Shown here: piece by piece, positions 9,017 to 17,487 of the stretch | Layout of the letters: the number at the start of each line of letters is the position of its first letter | Numbering within the stretch: position 1 is the first letter of the stretch | NCBI RefSeq assembly: GCF_016735695.1 | Contig: NZ_JAERQD010000003.1 | Location: 124,001 to 188,000, forward strand | Length of the DNA: 64,000 bases | Reading direction: 5' to 3' | Source: Microvirga zambiensis WSM3693 | GTDB taxonomy: Bacteria; Pseudomonadota; Alphaproteobacteria; Rhizobiales; Beijerinckiaceae | Notes under the pieces: model-generated | Database searches by the model: none | Seen by the model: the letters and a program-made list of their open reading frames with translations, nothing else | What the model was told of the DNA's origin: nothing | Position numbers and translations under genes: made by a program

Positions 9017-9975
9017 ACAGCATCGTTCTTGAATCCGCCGCCCGTTCGGTGCAGGCGCGCCGGCGCATCCGCGGGCATATCTTCGAGACGCCGCTGCTGC
9101 CGTCGCGTCAGATTGGACGCGAGGCCGCTTCCTCTCTCTTCTTCAAGGCTGAGAATTTTCAACTCACCGGCTCGTTCAAGATCCGTGGCGCAGCGAGTAA
9201 AATGACGTCGCTCGGCATTGAGCGTGGCGTCATCACGGCCTCGTCCGGTAATCACGGCATCGCTTCGGCACAGGCTGCCTCCTCCATCGGCCAGGCCCTG
9301 ACTGTCGTTCTCCCCGAGACGGTGGCTCAGGCGAAGCTCCAAAAAATCCGCTCGTATAATGTCGACGTGATCCTGCACGGAGCCGAGAGCGGACTCGCCG
9401 AGCTTCACGCGCAGCATCAGGCGGCCGCGCGTGGTCTCGTCTACGTGTCTCCCTACAACGATCCCGAGGTCGCCGCCGGGCAGGGGACCATCGGGCTGGA
9501 GCTGCTCGAACAGGCAGAGGCCATCGACAACGTCTTCATCGCCATGGGTGGCGGCGGTCTGATCGGCGGCATCGGGTCCGTGCTGAAGAGCTTCAGTCCG
9601 AGAACGCAGGTCTTCGGCATCGCCGCGCAGAACTCGGCCGCTCTCGCCGCCTCCATTGCCGCAGGACGCGTCGTCGAGACCGAGCATCTCGACACGCTCG
9701 CGGATGGAGTTGCTGGCGGCATGGATGAGGACAGCATGACGCTGCCGCTTGCCATCGCCGTCGTCGACGAGGTCGTCACGTGCTCGGAAGCAGAGATCGC
9801 GCATGCTCTCAGAGAGCTGGCCTTCACGGAGAACCAGATTGTGGAAGGTGCGGCAGCTTTGGCGCTCGCCGGTTTCCTCAAGGTGGCCGAGCGTTGCAAG
9901 GGCCAGTCGAATGTCGTCGTGCTCTGCGGTGCCAATTTCGACCGCGACACGATCTTCTCTGTCCTGAACCGATAG
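9013..9975 (+). CDS. PLP-dependent threonine dehydratase-like enzyme (EutB/BhcB-type)
   Basis: Fold-type II PLP enzyme of 320 aa, related to threonine/serine dehydratases, hydroxyectoine-utilisation EutB and beta-hydroxyaspartate dehydratase BhcB. The PLP lysine lies in SFKIRGA (about residue 56), SSGNHG binds substrate and the glycine loop is MGGGGLIGG. No C-terminal regulatory ACT domain is present, unlike biosynthetic IlvA. It begins inside the stop of the M20 gene and is followed after 8 bases by an ornithine-cyclodeaminase-like reductase. That pairing is typical of systems in which a hydroxy-amino acid is dehydrated to an imine that is then reduced. EutB itself is less likely because eutD/eutE are not visible. 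Confidence 0.87.
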   Translation: MNSIVLESAARSVQARRRIRGHIFETPLLPSRQIGREAASSLFFKAENFQLTGSFKIRGAASKMTSLGIERGVITASSGNHGIASAQAASSIGQALTVVLPETVAQAKLQKIRSYNVDVILHGAESGLAELHAQHQAAARGLVYVSPYNDPEVAAGQGTIGLELLEQAEAIDNVFIAMGGGGLIGGIGSVLKSFSPRTQVFGIAAQNSAALAASIAAGRVVETEHLDTLADGVAGGMDEDSMTLPLAIAVVDEVVTCSEAEIAHALRELAFTENQIVEGAAALALAGFLKVAERCKGQSNVVVLCGANFDRDTIFSVLNR

Positions 9976-9983
9976 CCGCGATC

Positions 9984-10943
9984 ATGCCTGCTGCAACCCC
10001 GATCACCATTCTCGAGCTGCCGCAGATCGAGCAACGCCTCGAGGGTCTCGATCTGGTGGGCCTGATGGAGGAGGCCTTCGCTGCCTTCTCGCGGGGTGAG
10101 GCGGTGATCCCGTCGCCGGGTGAGCTTCTTCTCAGCGATCCGCCCGGCGAAGTGCACATCAAGTATGGGTACCTGACCGGCGGTGACACCTATGTCGTCA
10201 AGATCGCCTCGGGCTTCTGGAACAATCCTGCGCTGAACTTAAGCAGCAGCGACGGCCTCTTGCTGGTGTTCCGAAAGGCGACCGGCGAGCTGATGGCCGT
10301 GCTCAACGACCGCGGACGGTTGACGGATCTTCGCACCGCGGCTGCAGGTGCCGTTGCAGCAAAGCATCTCGCGCCGACAAGCGTGGATGCCATCGGCGTG
10401 CTCGGAACCGGCATCCAGGCAGAGCTGCAGATTCGTCTGCTTCAATCGGTCCGACCGTGCCGGAACGTGGTTGTCTGGGGCCGCGACCCGGCGCGCGCAT
10501 CGGCCTATGCGGAGCGGATGCGGAATCAGGATTTTATCGTCGACATCGCGCGCTCGCCGGCGGAGGTGGCGGATCGGTGCCGCCTGATCGTAACGGCGAC
10601 CGCGAGCGCTGCTCCGCTGTTGCATTGGCGCGACGTCCGGTCCGGCACCCATATCACGGCCATCGGCGCCGACAGCGCGGACAAGCAGGAGCTGGACGAG
10701 GCCATCATCCGCAAGGCCGATATCGTGGTCACGGACAGCCGGGTTCAGGCGCGATCACGTGGGGAGTTCGGCCATGCCTATGACAACGATGCTTCGTCCA
10801 TGAGCAAAGTCGTCGAGATCGGCGAGATCGTTTCAGGAGAAGCAGGAGGGCGTGGCGGAGCGGATCAGATCACCGTCTCGGCCTTCTCAGGGCTCGCAGT
10901 TCAGGACATCGCCATGGCAACGGCAATCCTGAAGCGATCATGA
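9984..10943 (+). CDS. Ornithine cyclodeaminase/mu-crystallin family protein (EutC/BhcD-like)
   Basis: NAD(P)-binding protein of 319 aa with the ornithine cyclodeaminase/mu-crystallin fold. It has the Rossmann motif GVLGTGIQAELQ, the upstream LTDLRTAAAGAVAA substrate/cofactor segment and the late TVSAFSGLAVQDIA motif. Members reduce imino acids (for example iminosuccinate reductase BhcD), act on alanine or lysine, or cyclise ornithine. Placed right after a dehydratase-like gene, imine reductase activity is the most likely role. ATG 9984 is the first in-frame ATG after the preceding stop. Last gene of the + arm of the locus. Confidence 0.87.
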   Translation: MPAATPITILELPQIEQRLEGLDLVGLMEEAFAAFSRGEAVIPSPGELLLSDPPGEVHIKYGYLTGGDTYVVKIASGFWNNPALNLSSSDGLLLVFRKATGELMAVLNDRGRLTDLRTAAAGAVAAKHLAPTSVDAIGVLGTGIQAELQIRLLQSVRPCRNVVVWGRDPARASAYAERMRNQDFIVDIARSPAEVADRCRLIVTATASAAPLLHWRDVRSGTHITAIGADSADKQELDEAIIRKADIVVTDSRVQARSRGEFGHAYDNDASSMSKVVEIGEIVSGEAGGRGGADQITVSAFSGLAVQDIAMATAILKRS

Positions 10944-10974
10944 CGCTAAATCCGCTGCGCCCAAACTCGTCCCA

Positions 10975-11592
10975 TCAGGCTACGCCTTGAGCGGCGAGAT
11001 CGATGCGTTCGATCAGGGCATCGATCTCCGCCACTTTTCTCAGGCGGTCTTTGCAGCGCCTGTCCATCTGCCAGGATCTGGCGATGCTGAGCGCCAGAAT
11101 CGGAAGCGCCCAGAGAATGCCGATGGCTTGGAGCAGAACTATGGTCAGGGACCCAATCGACAGGATCCAGACCTCGATGCGTCCGAAACCTTCGGTGAAC
11201 TCGTTCTGCATCAGCAGTTGCTGACGCTCCATCAGGAGGCGTGTCTTGGCGTGATCGAGCCTGGACCTTTGCGGTGCAGCCGGCAAAGCGCTTCGCAGGG
11301 TCTCGAGTCCGCTTTTGATAGTGGTGAGACCCGCCGACCTCTCGGCTGACTCCGGCTCCTGCGCAATCGGCGCGAAGGCTGCGGCGATGCGGCGGTAGAA
11401 GACGACGAGGGCAGGCGGCTGATTGTCCTGCTCGGTCGTGAGTTCGCCGGGCTGAAAGCGGTCCGTGATGCGGCTGCGAATCTGCGCAGCGGTGGTCTCG
11501 GACCCATTATCCTGATCGCTCCGTTGAAAGGACGCTGCAACGTGAGCGGCGATCGCGCTCTCCAAAGCGGCCTCAGCCCTTTCCGACGACAT
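10975..11592 (-). CDS. Hypothetical membrane-anchored protein
   Basis: 205-residue protein of unknown function. The N-terminal two thirds are soluble and helical with a possible coiled coil (LDHAKTRLLMERQQLL). A hydrophobic hairpin, probably two membrane spans, follows near residues 140-175 (WILSIGSLTIVLL and WALPILALSIA), and the tail is basic. The start at 11592 is chosen for its strong GGGAGGAAG ribosome binding site; an open extension upstream to 11733 is not needed. It is convergent with the cyclodeaminase-like gene. Confidence 0.7.
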   Translation of the reverse strand: MSSERAEAALESAIAAHVAASFQRSDQDNGSETTAAQIRSRITDRFQPGELTTEQDNQPPALVVFYRRIAAAFAPIAQEPESAERSAGLTTIKSGLETLRSALPAAPQRSRLDHAKTRLLMERQQLLMQNEFTEGFGRIEVWILSIGSLTIVLLQAIGILWALPILALSIARSWQMDRRCKDRLRKVAEIDALIERIDLAAQGVA

Positions 11593-11756
11593 TCGCAGCT
11601 TCCTCCCCCGATGCCCCGTTCGCCGGTCTGCGGGCAAAGGAACGCCATGCGCAAGGCCGAGATACCGAAGGGGCAACCCCGAAGCTGTAGAGAATATGGT
11701 TAACAAATGGTTAATGGCACCTGCCGGAACCAACAGACCAGGGGATAAGTCCGGCT

Positions 11757-12407
11757 TCAGGGCGTCTCGTCGCGCGGTTCATCCTGCAGCATGCCGGCGA
11801 GGTCTCGCAGGAACTTGATCGAAGCCGGCGGACGGCCCTCCTGTTCCGCAATCGTGATGATGTGATTCAGGATGTTGGCGATCTCGCCGAGCTTGGCAAC
11901 CCTGCTGGCCGAGAGCACGTGGAAGAAGGTGGAAAAGGCGACCGCGATGGCCTGGTCGTGTTCTTCCAGCCTGCGGCACTGCTCCTTGAGCGCCTTGATG
12001 TCCTTTTCCTGCGCCGAGACGATCTCGACGAGGGTCAGCATCTGTTCGGCCAGGGTGTCCAGCGAGGCGTTCATGTCTGTCGGGCGGTCCAGGTCTTCGA
12101 TGCTTGGCGGAACGGCGCGGGGGAGGCGGTCGGAGGCCTGATGACCCAAAGCGTGCGCCAGCGAAGGCAGCAGAGATGCAACACGATCGTGCTGCTCCGC
12201 CATCCTCTCCGCTCTCGGCACGTCCTCCTCGTCGTGCGCGACATGCGTCTCCTCGGCAACGACCGCGGGCATGCGTGTCGCCCGCGCGAATTTGGAGGCG
12301 GCCTGCTGCAGCAGACGACGCAGCTTCACGTGAAGTTCTGCAATCACGTTCCCACTTCCGCTCCCACCAGCATCGGGCCCTCGCGAGAGAGCGGCAGACC
12401 GTATCAT
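11757..12407 (-). CDS. Hypothetical protein with coiled coil
   Basis: 216-residue protein that I do not recognise. A central Leu-rich heptad region (about 115-150; TLAEQMLTLVEIVSAQEKD) predicts a coiled coil, and the C-terminal part is helical and soluble. No signal peptide or membrane segment. A GTG start at 12347 with a better G-rich ribosome binding site is a credible alternative to ATG 12407. Lies downstream of serA on the same strand with a 55-base gap, so the two could be cotranscribed. Confidence 0.6.
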   Translation of the reverse strand: MIRSAALSRGPDAGGSGSGNVIAELHVKLRRLLQQAASKFARATRMPAVVAEETHVAHDEEDVPRAERMAEQHDRVASLLPSLAHALGHQASDRLPRAVPPSIEDLDRPTDMNASLDTLAEQMLTLVEIVSAQEKDIKALKEQCRRLEEHDQAIAVAFSTFFHVLSASRVAKLGEIANILNHIITIAEQEGRPPASIKFLRDLAGMLQDEPRDETP

Positions 12408-12462
12408 GCCTGCGGATCGAATGCTTCAGGAAGCTCTTGATGCGGTTAAGAGAATCGATCTG

Positions 12463-13710
12463 TCATCCACGCGCGTAGAGCAGGCGCGCGCGGATCGTTC
12501 CATCGAGCGCGCGGATCTCGCGAAGAGTCTCCCTGCTGTGCTCGGGCGATCCTTCCGCTTCGATCACCACGTATCCGATCTCGCCGTCGGTCTGCAGATG
12601 CTGCCCCGTGATGTTGAGGCCGCGCTGCGAGAAGACGTTGTTGAGACGCCCGAGAATGCCGGGCACGTTCCTGTGCACGTGGATGTAGCGCGTGCCGGTG
12701 GGCCGTGGCGGAAGCTGCACCTGCGGGAAGTTGACGGCGCCGATCGTGGTGCCGACATCGGAGTAATCGACAAGCTTCTTTGCCACCTCGGCGCCGATGC
12801 GCTCCTGGGCTTCTTCCGTCGAGCCGCCGATGTGAGGTGTCAGAATAACGTTGTCGAGGCCCTGCAGCGGCGTGACGAAGGCTTGCTTGTTGGAGGCAGG
12901 TTCGACGGGGAAGACGTCCACGGCCGCGCCGCGCAGATGCCCATCCTTCAAGGCCGCAGCGAGCGCCTCCAGGTCGACCACGGTGCCGCGGCTGTTGTTG
13001 ATGAGATAAGCGCCCTTCTTCATCGCCGCGATCTCGGCCTTGCCGATCATGCCGTGCGTTGCGGGCGTTTCCGGCACGTGCAGGCTGACCACGTCGCTCT
13101 CGCGCAAGAGCGCATGCAGGCTGTCGGCCGGTTCCGTATTGCCGTGACGCAGCTTGTCGGTCTGATCGAAGAAGATGACCCTCATGCCCATGGCCTCGGC
13201 CAGATACGAGAGCTGCGAACCGATATTGCCGTAGCCGACGATGCCGAGGGTCTTGCCGCGCACCTCATGGCTGTCGACGGCCGCTTTGTCCCATTGTCCC
13301 GCATGGGCGCCGGTGGATTTCGGGAAGGTGCGGCGGAGCAACATGACGATCTCGCCGATGACCAGTTCCGCCACGCTCCTCGTGTTCGAGAAGGGAGCGT
13401 TGAAGACCGGAATGCCCGCGTGCCGGGCGGCGTCGAGGTCGACCTGGTTCGTGCCGACGCTGAAGCAGCCGACCGCGATCAGCCTGTTCGCCGCATCCAG
13501 AACCTTGCCGGTCAGCTGCGTCCGGGAGCGGATGCCGAGCAGGTGGACACCCTGCAGGGCCTCGATCAGCTGAGCCTCGTCGAGAGCGGTTTTGAGATGC
13601 GTCAGGTTGGTGTAGCCGGCGCCCCTGATCAGCTCGACAGCGCTGTCGTTCACTCCCTCGAGCAAAAGAACGCGGATCTTGTCTTTCTGAAGAGAGAACA
13701 TCTCGCTCAT
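12463..13710 (-). CDS. serA: D-3-phosphoglycerate dehydrogenase
   Basis: First enzyme of serine synthesis, oxidising 3-phosphoglycerate to 3-phosphohydroxypyruvate with NAD+. The 415 aa match the E. coli SerA type (about 410 aa) closely over the whole length. Motifs are FNAPFSNTRSVAEL, the NAD loop GYGNIGSQ, substrate Arg in NNSRGTVVD and catalytic His in TPHIGGST. A C-terminal ACT domain (about 340-415; HVHRNVPGILGRLNN) predicts feedback inhibition by serine. It lacks the extra domain of the long type I enzymes. The start at 13710 agrees with the E. coli N-terminus. A roughly 200-base leader upstream contains a hairpin at 13789-13810. Confidence 0.97.
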   Translation of the reverse strand: MSEMFSLQKDKIRVLLLEGVNDSAVELIRGAGYTNLTHLKTALDEAQLIEALQGVHLLGIRSRTQLTGKVLDAANRLIAVGCFSVGTNQVDLDAARHAGIPVFNAPFSNTRSVAELVIGEIVMLLRRTFPKSTGAHAGQWDKAAVDSHEVRGKTLGIVGYGNIGSQLSYLAEAMGMRVIFFDQTDKLRHGNTEPADSLHALLRESDVVSLHVPETPATHGMIGKAEIAAMKKGAYLINNSRGTVVDLEALAAALKDGHLRGAAVDVFPVEPASNKQAFVTPLQGLDNVILTPHIGGSTEEAQERIGAEVAKKLVDYSDVGTTIGAVNFPQVQLPPRPTGTRYIHVHRNVPGILGRLNNVFSQRGLNITGQHLQTDGEIGYVVIEAEGSPEHSRETLREIRALDGTIRARLLYARG

Positions 13711-14227
13711 GTCAGCTCCATATGCCGTGCGCGAGATGCCATACCCCGCCTAACGCAAGACGAACATCCCTTTTGGCGCATCCTGGCCATGCCCCACGAG
13801 ATCGGGGCATCTCCCGGGCGGAGGAGGGGCCGTACCCCGAATGATCACTCCCGGCCCGGCGGGACTGGGCTATGATGAGCCAATCCGGCCGCAGCTGCAG
13901 CCGGTCAAGGAGGCGGGAGCCGGTGCCGGATGTACGCACGGCTCCCGTTCCTTTTTTGAGCCGCTGGCTCCATAGCTAAACCCAACGCACTGCTCTCGCT
14001 CATTGCCGTGCACTTCGCGGTTCGGTTATCTTCGAGGAGGTCTGCTCACGGGTAGACAGCCTCAGGCGCGACAAACCGCCATTCTTTATTCGGCGGAACC
14101 TGCCGGGACTATGAATATAGTTGCTTCTCGCTTAGTTATGCCCTGGCTGGTCCTGTAGGCCCGCTGCGATGAGTCGATATCGCACGAAGCTGATGGCCCG
14201 CTCGAAGGTTCATGCGACGGAAAGTGC
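13711..14227. other. Gene-free spacer between serA and the O-antigen-ligase-like gene
   Basis: About 500 bases with no convincing protein gene on either strand. It must contain the serA promoter (minus strand) and the promoter of the membrane-protein gene (plus strand). Seen directly: a 7-bp perfect hairpin at 13789-13810 (ATGCCCC/GGGGCAT) within the serA leader, and an intrinsic terminator at 13915-13957 pointing rightward. The right-hand part (13960-14300) is lower in GC than its surroundings. Confidence 0.6.
13915..13957 (+). terminator. Rho-independent terminator not preceded by any annotated + strand gene
   Basis: Perfect 8-bp stem GGGAGCCG (13915-13922) with CGGCTCCC (13939-13946), a 16-base loop and the tail GTTCCTTTTTT. 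The orientation only makes sense for rightward transcription, yet the nearest upstream gene (serA) runs leftward. It may end a short noncoding RNA starting in the serA promoter region, or insulate the membrane-protein gene from read-through. Confidence 0.6.
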
Positions 14228-15532
14228 ATGTTTGCAGAATACAGAGAATTGGTTCGGCGAAAATCTACAGCATCCATGCCAAATCGCATAACTTCGGAAG
14301 AGATATTTTCCAAACCGGCCACCGGTAAAGATCGTGGCCTTAGCATTCATTTGGAAAACATCGGTCATGGACTGATCGTTCTCCTTCCAGTGGCGATGGC
14401 GGTTGCCAATCGGTCTTCTCCGTTGCTTATCGCCTGCGCTGCGTTGTTTGTGCTTGCCTCGCGCCTTACCTCTGGCGGCATCGACTCCTATCGCCTGGCT
14501 TTGAAAGGGGTGCGGACATCCGCCCTCGTTTTCGCCATTTGTGGAATTGTCTATCCACTCGTGACGCTCGCCTGGGCGCTGAAGCCGGCCCTCGGCCTGT
14601 TCTCCTGGGGCGAGGCGGTGCTTCCCGCGATTTCGAGCGCCGTCCTAATCATCAGCTGGCGCATCGCACCCCCGCCGCGGTGGATGGTGGGAGCGCTTGC
14701 GATAGCGATGCTGACCGCTGCAGGGTTCATCATCGCCGAACTCCAGCTCGGCCTGCCGTTGAGGCATCTCTATGGGGGGCGCCTCGCGACTTTCGTTCAC
14801 AACAGGCCGGTCGTGACGCTGCTTCTCCTGCTCGGGCCTGTCCTCGTCTTGATCGGGTTCCAAAGGCGGCGGATGCTCTGCTGGTCGTTATTGCTGGCAA
14901 CCGTGGCCGCCGTCCTGGTTTCCGAAAGCGAGGCGGCAAAACTCGGCCTGGTCGCTGCGGCTGGGACCTATGCGCTCAGCTATGCTCCCTTCGTCTGGGT
15001 GAAGCGGCTGCTCGCGGTCTTTCTGCTCGGACTGATCTGGATGCAGCCTTTTTTCGGAAGCACGGTTGACAGGATCGTGCCCGAAAGCGTGATCGAAGCC
15101 ACCAAGGCGGGGAACTCGCGCGCGCGCATCGAACTCTGGCAGGCCTTCAGCGACGTCTCCCGGCGCTACCCCGTCTTTGGGACAGGTTTTTCATCGTCCC
15201 CGCATATGGGCAGTCATCCGGTAGCCGCCGAGATCGACCCGGCTTACCGTAAACTGCTGAGCGTGGGTCATCCCCATAACGGATTTCTGCAAGCCTGGGT
15301 CGAGTTGGGGGCAATCGGCGCGCTGTTCCTGACAGGACTCGTCCTTTGGGTGCTGAAATGCCTGTCGGATGCCCCAACCGATATCCGCCGCATTGGGCTG
15401 GTGACGCTGATGACGAGCAGTGCGATCGCGCTTGTCAGCCATGGCGCCTGGCAGGGCTGGTGGATCGCGGCTGTCTCCCTTGCCGCCGCATTGCTGACCC
15501 TCCGCCCGATCCGTTCTTCGCCTGTGGAATGA
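14228..15532 (+). CDS. O-antigen ligase/polymerase (Wzy_C) family membrane protein
   Basis: Polytopic inner-membrane protein, 434 aa, with about 10-12 hydrophobic segments. The diagnostic periplasmic loop of the Wzy_C/WaaL family is at about 290-370: NSRARIELWQAFSD, VFGTGFSS and GHPHNGFLQAWVELG, with the conserved Arg and His residues. Such proteins ligate or polymerise polysaccharide on a lipid carrier. It is isolated here: no glycosyltransferase or wzx gene is next to it. The N-terminal 40 codons are visibly lower in GC than the rest. Whether it is a ligase or polymerase cannot be told. Confidence 0.85.
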   Translation: MFAEYRELVRRKSTASMPNRITSEEIFSKPATGKDRGLSIHLENIGHGLIVLLPVAMAVANRSSPLLIACAALFVLASRLTSGGIDSYRLALKGVRTSALVFAICGIVYPLVTLAWALKPALGLFSWGEAVLPAISSAVLIISWRIAPPPRWMVGALAIAMLTAAGFIIAELQLGLPLRHLYGGRLATFVHNRPVVTLLLLLGPVLVLIGFQRRRMLCWSLLLATVAAVLVSESEAAKLGLVAAAGTYALSYAPFVWVKRLLAVFLLGLIWMQPFFGSTVDRIVPESVIEATKAGNSRARIELWQAFSDVSRRYPVFGTGFSSSPHMGSHPVAAEIDPAYRKLLSVGHPHNGFLQAWVELGAIGALFLTGLVLWVLKCLSDAPTDIRRIGLVTLMTSSAIALVSHGAWQGWWIAAVSLAAALLTLRPIRSSPVE

Positions 15533-15684
15533 CTGCAGCCGGCGGGCGCTTTTGAGCCCACCGCCTAAATTGTCAGGCTTGCCGGGATCCAAGCGCCTTG
15601 GCTGCGTGTTTGGCTTGCGACCGTATCGGACAGGCTGGCGTGGGCGGTTGCGCTCATGCGAAGGGCCTGAGGAGAAGGGGGCGA

Positions 15685-16458
15685 ATGCCGCGGATTCTGA
15701 CCTACAACGTCCACCGCTGTCTTGGGACCGACGGTCGGATCTCGCCTGAGCGGATTGCCGACGTGATCGCGGCCTATGAGCCGGATGTGGTCGCGCTTCA
15801 GGAACTCGATGTGGGCCGGTTGCGGTCGGGCGGCATCGATCAGGCCCAGGCCATCGCCCAAGCGCTGGGAATGCAGGTGCATTTTCATGCCAGCCTGCGG
15901 GTGCTCGAAGAGCAATACGGCAATGCCATCCTGACCCACAGGCCTTCGCAGCTGGTCAAGGCGGAGGCGCTTCCCGGATGGGCGAGGCGGCCGAGCCTCG
16001 AGCCGCGCGGGGCGCTCTGGGCCTCCGTCCAGCTCGGGGGCGCGGAGGTACAGGTCATCAACACCCATCTCGGCCTTCGCCGGCACGAGCGTCTGGCCCA
16101 GATCGAAACCCTGCTTGGCCCGCACTGGCTCGGCCATCATTCCTGCCGGGAGCCGGTGATCCTGCTAGGGGATTTCAATGCCACGCCACGGGGGCGGGTC
16201 TATCGGCGTCTGGCGGCCCAGCTCTGCGATGCGCAGGCGGAGGCGCGGCTGCCGAAGCCCAAGGCGACCTTCCCCTCCCGCCTGCCGATGCTGCGGATCG
16301 ACCATGTTTTCGTCAGCCGTTCCATCCGCGTGCAGCGGATCGAAACCGTCCGGACGCCCCTCGCCCGGATCGCCTCGGATCATCTGCCGCTCCTGGTGGA
16401 GTTCCAGATCGTTCACGGCAAGGGGCAGAAGCCAAGCCTCGCCCATGCACAGGAATAG
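15685..16458 (+). CDS. Endonuclease/exonuclease/phosphatase family protein (YbhP-like)
   Basis: Mg2+-dependent phosphoesterase fold of 257 aa. Active-site motifs run in order: YNVHR (Asn), LQELD (Glu), NTHLGLRRHER (His), LLGDFNATPRG (Asp/Asn), RIDHVFVS (Asp) and ASDHLPL (terminal Asp-His). ATG 15685 follows GGAGAAGGGG, and the upstream in-frame extension has no conserved content. It stands beside a YbhN-like membrane protein and a cardiolipin-synthase-like PLD protein, the same trio as E. coli ybhP-clsB-ybhN, so a phospholipid-related substrate is more likely than DNA. That role is inferred. Confidence 0.9.
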   Translation: MPRILTYNVHRCLGTDGRISPERIADVIAAYEPDVVALQELDVGRLRSGGIDQAQAIAQALGMQVHFHASLRVLEEQYGNAILTHRPSQLVKAEALPGWARRPSLEPRGALWASVQLGGAEVQVINTHLGLRRHERLAQIETLLGPHWLGHHSCREPVILLGDFNATPRGRVYRRLAAQLCDAQAEARLPKPKATFPSRLPMLRIDHVFVSRSIRVQRIETVRTPLARIASDHLPLLVEFQIVHGKGQKPSLAHAQE

Positions 16459-16539
16459 CTGTTCGCTTCATCCGCCTGAGGGATCGCGGATCCCTTCATC
16501 GTGTTGAACTTCATGACACGGAGCAGGTGAGGAGAGCAG

Positions 16540-17484
16540 ATGCGGAACTGGAAATATCTGATCGCTGCGGCGGCCATCGGCCTCGCAGCCTTCCTCCTTT
16601 ACCGCACCCTCAGCCGCTACAGCCTGGACCAGCTGGTGGAAGCCGTGTCGGCGGTTCCCGTTCCAAGGCTCCTGGGCGCTGCCGCCTTCGCGGCGGCAAG
16701 CTATCTCTGCCTGACCTGCTTCGACTATCTCGCTCTGCGCTATGTCGGCAAGCCGTTGCCCTATCCGAAGGCCGCCCTGGCCTCGTTCACCGCCTTGTCT
16801 CTCGGTCACAATATCGGGCTGGCGGCACTCAGCAGCGGTGCCGTCCGCTACCGCTTCTACAACCGCTGGGGCCTGAGCACGGGGGAGGTCGCCAAGGTGA
16901 TCGTCTTCTGCGGCATCACCGTCGGGCTCGGGCTCATGGTGCTCGGGGGAGCAGCTCTTCTGCTGCGCTCCGGCCTTGCGGTCGAGATTACGGGGCTGTC
17001 GCTGCCCGTGGTGATCGCTCTGGGCATCGGATGCCTGGCTGTGCCGGCGATCTACCTGATCCTGTCCGCTTTCGTCCGCAAGACGCTACGGATCAGACGC
17101 TGGTCTCTCGAAGTGCCGCCGCTCCGGCTGGCTGTCGGGCAGGTGCTGGTAGGCTCGGTCAATTTCGCCTTCGTGGCGGCCTGCCTGCATCAGGCGCTCG
17201 CGGCTGTGGCCGAGGTGGCCTATCTCGGCGTCGCTTCGGTCTACGTGATCGCCAACGCAACTGCCTTGGTAAGCCATGTGCCGGGCGGCCTGGGGGTGAT
17301 CGAGAGCGTGGTCATGTACCTGCTGCCGCAAAAGGACCTGATCGGCCCGCTCCTGGTGTTCAGGTTCGTCTATTTCCTGGTTCCGCTCGGGCTGGGCAGC
17401 ATCCTGTTCGCCATCACGGAACTCTATTACCGCCGCCGCAATCCGTCTTATACGGAAGGCGCCGGACTTGGGGCGAAGGCCTGA
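16540..17484 (+). CDS. YbhN/UPF0104 family membrane protein (LPG synthase TM-like)
   Basis: Polytopic membrane protein, 314 aa, about eight hydrophobic helices, matching the UPF0104/lysylphosphatidylglycerol synthase transmembrane region family. The conserved loop SLGHNIGLAALSSGAVRYR and the late PGGLGVIESVVM motif are characteristic. No aminoacyl-transferase domain follows, so it is the stand-alone YbhN type, thought to handle or flip lipids. It lies 81 bases after the EEP gene on the same strand and ends three bases from the convergent PLD gene. Transport activity is inference from the family. Confidence 0.87.
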   Translation: MRNWKYLIAAAAIGLAAFLLYRTLSRYSLDQLVEAVSAVPVPRLLGAAAFAAASYLCLTCFDYLALRYVGKPLPYPKAALASFTALSLGHNIGLAALSSGAVRYRFYNRWGLSTGEVAKVIVFCGITVGLGLMVLGGAALLLRSGLAVEITGLSLPVVIALGIGCLAVPAIYLILSAFVRKTLRIRRWSLEVPPLRLAVGQVLVGSVNFAFVAACLHQALAAVAEVAYLGVASVYVIANATALVSHVPGGLGVIESVVMYLLPQKDLIGPLLVFRFVYFLVPLGLGSILFAITELYYRRRNPSYTEGAGLGAKA

Positions 17485-17487
17485 AGA

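Noticed and set aside
9013-10943. Complete ectoine/hydroxyectoine degradation operon
   Set aside because: Only EutB/EutC-like members are present; no ectoine hydrolase, deacetylase or transporter genes, and the two families have many other roles.
4551-10943. Beta-hydroxyaspartate cycle (bhcABCD)
   Set aside because: No aldolase or class V aspartate-glyoxylate aminotransferase, and the regulator is not IclR-type.
12406-13875. 489-codon frame antisense to serA
   Set aside because: Shadow of a very well conserved gene; the product resembles no protein family.
13711-13914. Known metabolite riboswitch in the serA leader
   Set aside because: I see hairpins but could not match the conserved core of SAM, serine-related or other riboswitch classes; kept only as a candidate RNA region.
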